NCBI GenBank assembly: GCA_001598975.1
Contig: BBXU01000419.1
Span: 1 to 40,956, forward strand
From: Parachlorella kessleri
Taxonomy: Eukaryota; Chlorophyta; Trebouxiophyceae; Chlorellales; Chlorellaceae
DNA: 40,956 bases
Direction: 5' to 3'
How positions within the stretch are numbered: position 1 is the first letter of the stretch; each line of letters starts with the position of its first letter. Under the pieces are notes generated by a model. The model worked only from the letters and a program-made list of their open reading frames with translations. It did no database searches and had not been told where the DNA came from. Shown one piece after another: positions 25,501 through 37,500 of the stretch. Both the position numbers and the translations under genes were made by a program.

Positions 25501-28500
25501 TGCTCGTAGCGCTTGTGATCCAGGGTGATGCACCACAGACGCAGCATCTCCTTCCAGCACTTGGACGTCTCTGACCAGTCAGCTGCCACCTCAAACACGA
25601 TGCGCCCCGCGCGCGTGAGCTTGCTGCTCCAGAGCTCTAGGGTGGGCGAGGGCGTGGAGATGCGCTTGGTCTTCTTGTCACGCGCCCACATGCCCTGGCC
25701 AACGTGCTGTAGCCGCACAAGTACCATGCGCCTGAGAACACAGGCAGGGCAGGAGGCCGGGCCGGTATGGGTTGCCGTCCTGTTCATGTCTCACTCACTA
25801 TCTTACTAGCCAGGCGGACACAACCTATGACGGTGTGCCAGTTGTCTGCGAACTTGAGTTGTCCACTGCAAAGCAGCCTCAGGTGGTTTGTACAAGTAAC
25901 TCATTCCTGTACCTAGAGCCCACTTCACCACTCACCTGAAGTTGACGTCCATGCCGCACCATTCGTGGAAGGCCTCGCGGGTGATGGTGAACTCCCAGGG
26001 CAGGCTGGTCAGGGACCCCATCATCTCGTCCACCGCTGTGCTGGCAGCGGCCAACTGGGCAACCTCTATCGCTGCGTCAGGGTCATCATCACTGCCGCTG
26101 AAAACGTCGTCCTCTGCAGGTTGCTCATGGGGCAGGGGCAGGGGCAGTTAGGGTAATGCTGGCAGGCAGAGTGGGCGGAGTCAAGGTGCGTTATGTGATG
26201 AGCAGTGGTCGAGTGCACCTTGATGGACATCAGCAAGCCTGGTTTGGATGCAAGCGCGGGCATCGGTGGAGGGTTGGCTCTGGGGTTGAATTTGTTGCAA
26301 GGAAAATACGATTGATAACAAACCATGACCACAACAGCACGTTGCTACCATCCACCTCTGCACCTGCTGCAGCGGCCGCAAACGCGAGGCCAGTGCTCGT
26401 GTCGCCGGCATCTAAAGTCTGCTCCACCGCAGCCGCCACCACCTCCACAAACTTGTCCCTGGCCTCCGCCTCAGCCGCCTGCCCCTGCTGCGCTGCCTCC
26501 TCATGCTGCCCCTCAGCTGTCCCTGCCCCTGGTGCCACTGCAGCTGCAGCCTGCTGCGTGTCATCGTTAGCAGCGCCTGAGGTGGGCTGGTTGCTATTGG
26601 CAGAGGAGGCCCAGACGGAGGGCAGCTTGGCCAGCATGGCCTCTATTCGCTGCCGCTTGCGCGCCTCGGGCTCCTGGGCAGAACCCAGCTGGCTAAGGTC
26701 TTCAGGCTCCTGTAGCAGCAGCGGCAGCAAATGAAGCAAATATGTAGCTTGGTTGGAACTTGTGTAGAACATATATATAACGAGGCTGCCAGCAGGCTGG
26801 GGACTGAAGCAGCCTCCGCAACCACCCAAGCTTTTAACCAAGCCTCCCAAGGCTGACAGAGCTTACAACTTCTCTGCCTGGTAGTATAGTCTACCAGCGT
26901 ACCGCCACCGACCAGGCTGCCAACTTCTCTGTGCTCTGCAAATCTCCCGGCAAAGATGGGAGGTGGGCCTAGCTCCTCAGATCTACAGCCCACAAGACTT
27001 CGAGCGAAGCAGGCATACCTCCAAGGCACGCTTGCGCAGGCCTGTGGCTGCCTGCGGGTCTTCCTCCTCTTCCTCCTCGGACTGGCTCTCCTCAATACTA
27101 GCAGCGAGCTCCTGCAAAACCTCTTGCCAGGCGTGTGTCGACTACCCAGCAAGCGCCAGCAGTGCAGTCTGACAGGGTGCAAGAAAGGGTTGTGACGCTG
27201 GTCTCCTTGTGCACGAGGAGCATGACTAGAGGAGCGCATGCCAATATGTTCTTCACAAATCATACTCAACATACCCCCAGTGTGGGTTGTATGCTGGCTA
27301 GCATCACCAGGGCCAGCCACCCACCTCCAGCATGCGCCGGAGCCTCTTGTTGTTGGTGACCTCTGAGGCGGTCTTGCCGGCGCTGTTGCGGGCTCGGACC
27401 AGGGAGGGTTGCATATCAAAGAGAGCCGCCACTACATCCTCCCGCTTACTGGTAGGCTGCATGGGTGATGCAACCACAGGTGTGTGTTTGTGAGGATTTT
27501 CCCCAACATGTCCGACCTCCTGTCACCACACCCAAAGCAAGTGCGCTTGGAAGACTGCCAACCCCTGTCAAGCCACTACAAGGACAAAGGGGTGCGGACA
27601 GGTCAACCAGACGCGCCACAAAACCAAGTGCTGGCTCCGTGCTGACCGTGTACTGCGCCGCCCAATGCATCAGGGTGTTGCCCTGGCCGTCACGAGCGTC
27701 CACGGATGACGCCTGGCTGTCCAGGTCCAGCAGCATGCGCAGCGTGTCCAGGTCGCCGGCCTCCACAGCCTGCATGGCAGGGCTACCAACAACAGGACTC
27801 AGTTGCCTGCCAAGACCTTGGCATGACCTCAGCCCCCCTGGAAAGGTCCCAGGTACGACATGCAGCGCTGCAGGATCCCACACCCACTAAGGAAGGCTAG
27901 TCCTCAAGCCAACACCTGTGCACCACCATGTATCAACTGAGTGGCTTTACAAAAAGAGCCTACAATCTGAATAAACGTCACCATCCAGGTTGAAAACAAT
28001 GCTCACACACACGCGCATGCTGATCCGCCGGCCGGGCATTTCCCATGCCCAAACTGCAGTTGCAGCCCTGCATTTGTAGCCTGACTCACCTTGTGCACCA
28101 GCAGCGCCCCCCGCTCTGTGTCCCTCTGGTTGGCTCGACTACCCGCCTCGACCAGCCTCCGCAGAAGGGCGGCAGGCAGCTTCCCCACCGCCCCATGCAG
28201 CTTCACGTCGGTGGCGCTGAGGCCTGGCTGCTTGAGCAGCAGGTCCAGCAGGGGCATGTTGCAGGCGTCCACGGCCCCCTGGAGCAGCTGCACCCGCTGC
28301 TTCTTGTCCTGCAGCGGGCAACTGGCTAATGTTTAGCAGGGGCCACACTGAAAACAGGCTGGCATGCAAGTCAGGGACTGGCTAGGGCTGCTCCTTGCAA
28401 GCAAGCACTGGGATGGCTGAGCTGCGGACACTGCTAGGTGCAACTCCTGCCGCCGGTCCGCGCATGTTGCATGTGTTACCCCTGGTGTGGCACAGGGCCG

Positions 28501-31500
28501 TGCAACTAGGAGTATGATATTTGCTGCACAGTGTACCACGCTTTCCAGCCCGCAGCCCACACTAGCTTGTAGCCTGACTCACCCTAAGATAGGGGGCCAG
28601 GGTCACGCTTTGCCTGCTGGCCAGGAAGTCCGCCATCAGCTGCTGCTGGCTGGCCGGCAGCTGCAGCCCCAACGCTGTCTCTGTGCGCTGCAGCGTCCAG
28701 CCAACCATGAGCGCGTCGCGGATCTCGGCTGTGGCCTTGCTGGGTGCCTGCTGATGCTGCCGCAGGGCTACCAGCAGAGGTGAGTCGGGGGTGAAAGGCA
28801 CACTGTTGGCGCCCTGCAGGGGTTGGAAAGACTGAGAGAATAGAGTCTCTGCAATGTTCATAGCACTAGGTTTGCGCGAGTGCGTGTGTACACTCAAGAC
28901 ATGGAGGATTGCCGAAGCATGCACTTGACTGATGACGAGCTGGGAGCTGCAGCTGCCCCAAATAGTGCAGGGAAGGGACCGGCTGGCTGGCGTGTTGTGA
29001 TGACAACACCCAGGGCACGTAGACAGGGCACCCATACAGCCGTATCTAGGACATGGCCAGCGGGCGCAGCGTGCTTGCCTTGGCCACCATGTCCTTCACC
29101 AGGTCCACATCCTGGGCCGCCATCACCGCCAGGTGGAGAGGCAGCCAGCCCTGGTCATCAGGCAGCGCATTCAGCTTGCCAGCCGGCAGCGCCTGAACCA
29201 TCTTCTTGGCCAGAGGAAGTTACCTGCGGCCCAGCAGGCCAGCATGGAAGGCTGTTGCCTAGATGTACCATCAATGTCACGAATTAATAATGGGCCTCGT
29301 GCCTTTGGTTGCACATCGGCAATACAGCAGTGGCCACATGCACTTCTGTTCTGGACCTGACCAGGCACCCTGCACAGCATGGTCGAAAGCCTTCCACATG
29401 CATGTCCTAAGAGGCAGGCAGGGTGACCAGCAAGGCCCAGCAAGAGGGCTCTCTAAACGTCTCACTCAGAACAGCAGGGAACCTGCCCCGCCGCCTCACC
29501 CCTTCTTGATGGCCAGGTGCAGGGCGGTGGTTTTGCGGTCATCCCTGGTCCGGCCGAACACGCTAGGGTCCGCACCAGACTCCAGCAGCAAGCCTGGAAG
29601 ACCCGTGTCGGCCATGGAGTCCACAGCCCTGGCAGGACAGCCACACATGAGAAAGAAACTTACTCCTCATATTCAGCTCTGTTGGTAGTAACTCAAACTG
29701 TATACTGGAAGTGACATGACAAGCAGCGGGAAGTACGTCTGAACATCGACATACGGCCTGGCTCTGACAGCGGCCCCCCATCCACCTTCGGCTGCGGCTG
29801 CCTCTCTACCTGCCGCTGAGGTGAATACGCTGCGTTAGGCGGACCCCTAGGCAGGCCTAAGCGATGTCAAGGACGTGGAGAGGCCGCGCACCTCAGCAAG
29901 GCCGGGGCCCCATCACAGGTTATGTTCAGGTAGAAAGGGAGGGTGTACTTGCCGGCCTTGGCGGGGCCGGCCGGCAGGTGCTCCCTCGCATGCTGTAGCA
30001 GGCGCAGCGCCATGGTGCTGCGCCCCTGAGAGATGGCGTAGCAGAGGGGCGTCCACCACTGCCGGTCATCGACTAGCATCTGCCAGCAGCGGCTGTGCTC
30101 CAGCAGCTGAAGAGAACAGGGGAGGGAGGAGGGAGGGAGTGGTAAGGGAGCAGTCAGCTAGGGAGCAGTCAGCTAGCGCACCTGGTGTGCACCCCCAACG
30201 GAAGGGCGTGCGAGGAAGCTGACCCTGTAATGCAGATGCATGCAGCTCAACGAATGCACCAGCAGTACAGCCGTTGGTAGAGCGGTACAGCTGTTGTGCT
30301 TGTGATTGGTGCAGATTGGCAGCTCGCTCGCTGACGCACTGGGGGAAGTGCTGCCACATCCTGCAGCCACTGCGGTTGGGGCCTACCTTCTCCAGTACAT
30401 CTCCCCGTTCGGTTTGGATGGCAACTGCCAGGGCAGTGAGGCTCCCCCGGCTTTCATCAGCCTCATCAATGCCGCCCATGTCCTTGCGGTGCCGCCTGCT
30501 AGCTTCAATCAGGGCCACAACCAGGGGCAGCGGCGCCCCTGCGGCAATGGCTACCAGCAATGGCGGCCTGCACCCAGCTAGGGAGGGTCGGTGGGTGGCC
30601 ATGCAACCGCGATGTAGAGTCGTGGGTTCACAGCCGGCCACCTAGTATCACCGTGTACGTGGGACTCGGATCCAGATGGGGAGTTTGCCGACTTGTTACC
30701 TAGGGATATCGTGCCCACCACTTGGATTCGATTCACCGATCTACAGGGCCTTCAAGGAATTCTCAGTGGACAGACAACTGTGGTGGCTCGTGTATTTTCC
30801 TTGGCATGCTAACGTGCAGTCAGAGTGGTTGTAAAAAGAGGCTGCCATGACGCAGCCCCAGCAGGTCACAAGGAGGCTGACACTAAATGAACAGCCTTAA
30901 CAGAACCATACCATATACCTCCTACCTTACCCTGCAGATAGTCTCAACCTGACATGGATTGGCTAGTCCCAATACATTTGGGCCAGCCCGATCGATTCAT
31001 GGCACATGCTCACTGCTGCTTTTAGGAATTGGTGTGATTTGATTGGCTGAGAAAGGCGTAGCGGTATTCCCAAATCTAACACTGCCCACCTTCCCAGGAA
31101 CAAGTCAGGCATCCCCAAATTTCAAGTGGACAGTTGCTGGACTCGCCTGTAGACCGAGGGCGAGCGCACGCAGTCTGGGTAGCGCTCCACCAGCTGCAGT
31201 GCCAGGTCGTGTTTGCGCGCCTGCAGCGCTGTGGGCAGCAGCGGCATCTGGGAGCGGCACAGCTTGGCCAGGGAGGCAATGGTGTTCCCACACTCCCTGC
31301 AGCGGCCGGCCAGTGGTGTGGGGGGGAAGGTCGGCCAGGGTCAGCAAGGTAAGTAGCTGTTTCCTGAGCAGCCTTGCTCTGATGCAGCTCTGCAGAAAGT
31401 CACGGCAAGACATACAGGACTAAAACGCGCCCGACAAGGCAGTACAACGTCAAGCGGACAACTGTGCCATGTGCATAGTAGGTACACACGCATGGATGCA

Positions 31501-34500
31501 AGCATGTGTGGAAGCGGGGCATGCCCACCCAGCAGCCTGTATGAAGGCCTCCATGACGTCCACAGACGGGGCCTTGAGGATGCAGGAATCCAGGTATCCC
31601 TTCAGCCCACCAGCAGGGAAGGCCTTGGGCCGCAGCGCCTGCACGTGTGCAACGCCCACGGGCTGTGCATATCAGCATGTCCAGGAGTAATCCAGCAGGC
31701 TGACAAACATGGGGGAGCCAAGTACTACGCAAGTGCCCTCACACGCTCGTCAACGCAGGAGTGTACCGCTCAGGTAGGCTCCCAGGCCCTCCGTAGAGTT
31801 GATGTGCAGCCGTGGGTAAAACCCTGGACCTGTCAAACTGCAACAGGCTGGCATGGGCCTGACAAGAATGGACACTGCAGTCAGCGGGGCGCCGACCTTG
31901 TGATCCGAGCTGGTCACGACGGGCAGCAGGTCCCTCACAGTGTTGAGGTCGCCGGCCTCCACCCCTGCCAGCAGCTTGGTGGCCTGCGCCTTCAGCTGCT
32001 CCAGGGCTGCCTCCCTCTGCTGCCTCAGCTCCTGCCTGCAGCAGCACAACGGGCGAGCAAGTGCGGTTGGCAGGGCGGCGGGCAGGCCAGCGGTGGACGT
32101 AGGCGTGGATGGCCCTGTTCTGGGCTGGCATCACCCATGGCCAGGCGTAACATGACTGACTGCCTCCGAAACAGTGTTGTGCTCTTCACAACCATGGTCT
32201 TAGACTCTTGTGAGGACTTGTCAGGGTGTCAGCGCGACTGCATGGTCTAGGTGTGCTTGTGCCAAGGCAGGAGTGCTAAGTGTTCGCTTGCTCACTCGTA
32301 CTGGTCCTCCAGGCCTCTGAGGTGTGCCACCACCCCCCGGTAGTACTCAGCCCACTGGCCATGCTGGTGGCTCCTCACAAGCTGGCTGGCTGCCTGCAAG
32401 CAAGCGAAGTGACTCACCGACTGCTAACCTTGATAAGAAGCCCTGCTACCCTGCTTTATACAACAGAAACCACAACCAGACGACCACACCTGCAAAGAGT
32501 GTGTCTGGAGCTCACAAGCACACCTTGCCCATCACAAAGGTTATGGATATATCTCAGGGGCGCAAAGTTCACCTCCAACAAGCAGGTGCACCCTGCAGGG
32601 GGCAGGTGCGCTCACTCACCCCTTGACAGCACCCTCCACCTCACCTGGAGCAGGCTGCAGGTGTTGTTTGGTGGCCCGGTCGCCGCCTGCCAGGTTGAAC
32701 GCTCTGTGCAGGGGGTGAGCGCCCGCAGCACTTCCAGCGGGGCCCCCGCCTCGATGGCAGCCCTCGCGGGGTTGTTGTATCCATGGGCGTCCCTGCACAA
32801 CAGCGTAGCAGCCTTTGCCCACAGACACAGCCCTCGCTTCCCAACAAGCTCTGCAGTGAAACTGTTAGTCGAGTTTGTCAGCATAATACTCTAGCCTTTG
32901 GCCTGACCAAAAGAACGCCAAGACAAGGCTGCCTTACCCTGGCCACTGCAGGACCGCCCAGTACTCCCAAACCACAGCAATCCACTGTCTCTGTTTCCAA
33001 CGTACAATTCCACCAGTACCCGCACGCTGAGGATGGTTCCGCCACCATGAGAGCAAGGCGGCTCAGCAGGCCCCTGACCTTTTGTGCAGGATGCCGGGGT
33101 CCACGGTGACCACGTGGCGGATGATGGTGGCCAGGTCGTTGCTGGTGGCCCTCTCATACAGCTCGGCAGACAGGCTGATCAGCTTGAAGATGATGTGCTC
33201 GCTGCAGCAGGCACAGCACCGCGACCCCAGCCAGGGCGAGCGCTGTCAGGGTGTGTATGCTCGATGCCACGGCAGCAGACTGTGGGGCACCTCAAATCAT
33301 TCTGACTGTCAGCTACCCTAGAGTGGTGGCTTGCCTGTAGCAAGCCACCCAGTCGTTGGCCGCTCAAGCTGTTCAGCATACCTCGACAGCACCCTTCTTC
33401 CTCACGTTGCACGCACAAGCAAACCCCCATTCCCTACACCCGCCAAGCCCACCTGCCGTTCTTCTCCGGGACTCGGAAGACCATGCTGGAGAGGAGGGCT
33501 GCCTGGTCCTGCCCCTGCAGCACTTCCTGTGTCGCTGGCCACGACCGCGCTTGCACCATGGTGTACCACAGGACCGTGGCCAGCTCCTTGCTGCTCCACT
33601 TCTGCCGCTTGAGGGCCGCCCGAAGGGTCGCCACAGAGCCGCCTCGGGCCGCGGCTGTGAGGTCCTACAGAATTAGGCAAGGCCACGAGCCACACTAATG
33701 AATCAGTAATACCTTCTGGAGGGGCCTTCGACGAGGCGGAATGAACCAGCCAACTTCAACCAGGGAGCGGTACCAAGGGGAGGGCAGCAAATGTATGCCA
33801 GACCAAGCTCGGCCCAGAGGCAAAAGCCCGCGGCACGACCTCACCCACTGCCTCACTCACCCTGAAGTCCTGGTTCCTGTCCTGGGCCGGGTCCAGCTTG
33901 CCTCGCAACATCTCGGCAAAGCCCTGCCCTGCCGCTGCCGGCGTTGCTGCCGCTGGCGGGGCGGTTTGGGGCTGCTGTGCAGGCCGTTGTGGCTGCTGCT
34001 GATCAAGCTTGCCACTCATCGTCTCGGCAAAGCCCTGCTCCGCGCGCTGGGGCTGCGGTGCCTGCACGGCAGCCTGCTGCTGCTGCTGGGGCGGTGGCGC
34101 CGGCGGCGCTGCTGGTGCAGTCTCAGCCCTTGCTTTTGCGAGGGCTTTCTCCGAGGGTTTCTTCCCCAGCAGCTTGGCCCTGTGGGAGCAACATCATTTA
34201 TCATCGCACAGGAGCTATGCCAAGGCAACCAGGGTGTGCTTGGCAGGGGAGCAGCCTTGCAGTAACAGTGCACCGGAGAGTTTCCTATGTGAAAACCGAC
34301 CCTCAGGTGAGCCGTTGCGCCCCAGCAACCTCTGTACAACGGACCACACCTGCCGCCTAGCTCGGGCAGCTCACCTGCAATCCTCACACTGGGGAAGACT
34401 GCAACGGAGAGATGCATGTGTGCGCGGGTGGCCCACACCGCCGCCCAGGCAGCGACCCAGCACCGCACCTGGTTGCTGCCAGGTACTCCAGGATGCGCCG

Positions 34501-37500
34501 ACCGCTGGCTGAGTGGCCGTACTCTGGCAGCCGTGAATAACATTGGTCTGTGATTTGCTGCTGCAGCTGTTTGAGCACGTACTCGTCCAGAAAGTAGTCG
34601 CGGGTAGGCGGCCGGGGCTGGTAAACGCCCGCATACTTCCCAGCCTGCGCGGTGGGGTTGTGGGAGTAAGTAGAGAGACAGGGAGAGCGAGATGTGTTCC
34701 AGAGACGTGCTGTGTGTGCGAGGTGTGTTGGCAAGGGCCTCCCTCAGGCACGTCAGGAGCAGGAGGAGTTGAGGCCTGAAGGTGACACGCTGCCCAGCCA
34801 AGCCTCAGGCTGCCGAGCCGAGCACAGCCAGCAGCACACAGGCAGGGAGGCGGGCGCACCTCGGGCGCCAGCAGCTTGATAACGTCCAGCGGGGCTCCCC
34901 ACAGGAGGGCTATGTCCACGGGAAGCTCCCCAGCTGCGTTGACCCTGCAGCAGCCTCACCACAGGCCAACCAGTCAGCAAGGGTGGGTTGGGGGTCAACG
35001 AGCCAGCAAGCCGGCCAGCAAGGCTGAAGGGGAGGCTGCCAGGCAGAGCCCCCGCTGCGCCTTCCTTGCCCCTGCCTGGCAAGCATGCGAACCAGGGCTT
35101 CCCAGCTCCACACGCTTCCTACTTGGATTGGGCCCAGGGTGGCAGCCGTTCCCCAAGATGTGCCGAGGCGTGCACCACCCCACACGTCATGAAGGCACGG
35201 GCCCTGGCAGCGGCGTAGCCCCTGCTGCTTGTGACATCCGCGGCATGTCCACCGCCTTAGAGAACGAAGGCACGGGGTTCCAGGGAAGCCCACAGCCCTT
35301 GGCTACACGCACCCACACGCACGCACTGTTTGATGGATCCTGCAGTGCCAGGCGCACCTGCGCAGTAGCAGATCCTGGTCATCCTGCAGCATCAGCTTCA
35401 CAACCTGCTGCACCGGCCCCCACCCCACCCGCCGCCCCGCCTGCAGGACCTCCTGTATCATGAACTGCGCCCAGCGGAGAACAGGGGGGGGTGGGGGCGT
35501 GAGAGGGTGGAAGATGGCAGTGCAACACAGCAGCAGCTAGAGGGTCGCACCGGTCCCGAGAGGGGGTTCAACTCGTTCAGTGCGTAGGGACCATGTCAGG
35601 AAGTGCGTGTCGATGCTATCAACGCAGGCCGCCCTACCTGGTCTTGGCCATCCTCGGTTTCAGTCGCAATGCCGGACCAGCCCTGCACCACCTCGCGGCT
35701 CAGCGCCCCCAGCAGCACCTGCACCCAGGCACACACACTCTTGCAGGTTGTGACAACCGACTTTCCCTGTCTTGTAACCAACGCTTCCGCCTTGGGGTAT
35801 CTCCAAAGGCCCAGCCAGTGGGAGCCTCCTTGCCGGTCGAGGAGCTGGTAGCAAGGGATGCTTGCTTGCCCTTCGCAGTGGGCACCATCTCCTGCCCATC
35901 CTGCCGCCGCTCCTGGGCCTCCTGCCATGACGTAAGATGTGCGTCGGACTCTCAGCCAGTGCCCGCCGCTCCCAGGCTCAGCACATACCTGCAAGACGCT
36001 GGGCAGGACTTGCGTGGCGGCCTCGTAGATGAGCTTCAGCTGGTCCTCTTCATCCAGGACCTCCAGCCCCGCCACCACAGACAGGCGGTCTGCGTCGTCA
36101 TCCTCAACACACTCCAAAGCTTCCTGCACAACACAGCATTGCAGCAACCTACTAGGCTGTATATCCAGGCTGGTACTAGGTTGACTGTCCAGGCTGATAC
36201 TAGGCTGATAGTGTCCAGGGTTGGTCAGGCTGGCTGGCCACCTAGCAGGGGCCGTGTAAGGTACTGCAGCTTATCTAGAGGTGTGATGCCCACGCCATGC
36301 CTTCCCACAGTACCAGTTTGCTTCGCTTGCACCCTTTCAACCCCACACGTCCCCAGCCGCACCCTACGCACTGGCACAGCGCAAGGGCAGCACAGACACA
36401 GACAGCGAAGAGGTCCAAACTCTCTCGCTACCGACCTGCATTAGCTGCTCAGGTGAATAAAAGTGAACCAACCCCGGGGTAGTTGAGGGCAGCAGGCCCC
36501 CAGCAGGCTGAGGCGGGGGAGGCGGGGCAGGGGCAGCTGCATGCAGCCTGCGGCTGCTCCTGCAAAGCAGCACATTGACGCATATTGCTCAACAATCAGC
36601 GATGTGTCTGCCATCGTGGAGGCTTAGGTGCAAGGTGGCTACTCTGGCCTGCAGTGACGACGGGTTCATGACAGCTGGCACGGATTGGGCCTGCTGCACC
36701 TGGGGTTCTTTTCAAGTGGGGCGGACTGTAAGCAAGTGAACATATAGCCGACAACACCGCCTCCTCCCACGCCAGGCCTCTGAGTGGAGGTACGCACCGT
36801 GGAGGGCGCATGGGCCGCCTGTTGCCAGGGCCGCATGTCTACCGCCACAAGCCGCATGCACCCACCTGAGGTGCTCCAAATGCTTGTACACTTGGAAGTA
36901 GTTGGCCTGGGCCTGGGGCTCGGCTGCCGTTTGGTACAGGGTGAGAGCCAGCTCCTCGGGCCTCTGACCCTCTATGTAGCGTTCATCTAGGAGCCGTGGC
37001 TCCCCCTCCGCTACCAGGCTCAGCGTTTCGGCCACCGGCTGCCAGCCGCGGGTGGAGGCGGACCTGATGAGCTCCTCCATCAGGAGCTGCACAGGATGAA
37101 GCAAGGGCAAAGGGGAGAGAGGGTGAGGGAGTCCAGCAAAGAGGCTTTTCTAGTGCTCTCTGGCTCCACAGGTGGAAGCCTGATGTTGGAAGGAGGCAAT
37201 GGCTGCACAACTGCTGATTGCAGCAGGTTTGCATGTCTGCGGGCACGACAGCGGACAGGAAAGACTCAGGCAGCATCCCCTCTGGGCAGGCACCCTACAA
37301 GCAAACACCACCGTACTACAACGACATGCGGCCTCTCCTTGGGCTACAGCAACATCCAGAGCGGTCCCTAAAGGTGCTGTAACTATCAACAGGACCTGTC
37401 AGGGCAGCACCTGCGGACGGTGGTGCATGCAATAGGCATGCTTGGATTTGGTCTTCCACATCCGCCCACAATGGCGGCTGATGCCGGCCCTTGGTACAAG

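Noticed and set aside
30594..30642. tRNA-like element: 7-bp inverted repeat GGTGGCC / GGCCACC with a GGGTTCACAGCC B-box-like core
   Set aside because: Only 49 bases long, no anticodon arm, and the T-stem does not pair. At best a tRNA or SINE remnant, or chance.
31733..31838. Possible extra exon with TSTLRRAWEP
   Set aside because: Needs a donor that I cannot find before a stop; the surrounding exons join in phase without it.
31471..32250. 259-codon + strand open frame
   Set aside because: Antisense to predicted exons 32035-31897 and 31638-31529 and without family features. The opposite strand has better splice and ankyrin-like support.
35719..35928. Possible extra exon in the giant gene (EAQERRQDGQEM and following residues)
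   Set aside because: The acceptor and phase fit, but no convincing donor restores phase. The flanking exons already join in frame and match the module pattern without it.
35593..36444. 283-codon + strand open frame
   Set aside because: It lies antisense to predicted exons 36123-35989 and 35718-35638 of the giant gene. It has no recognisable domain and a composition expected of a shadow frame in GC-rich DNA.
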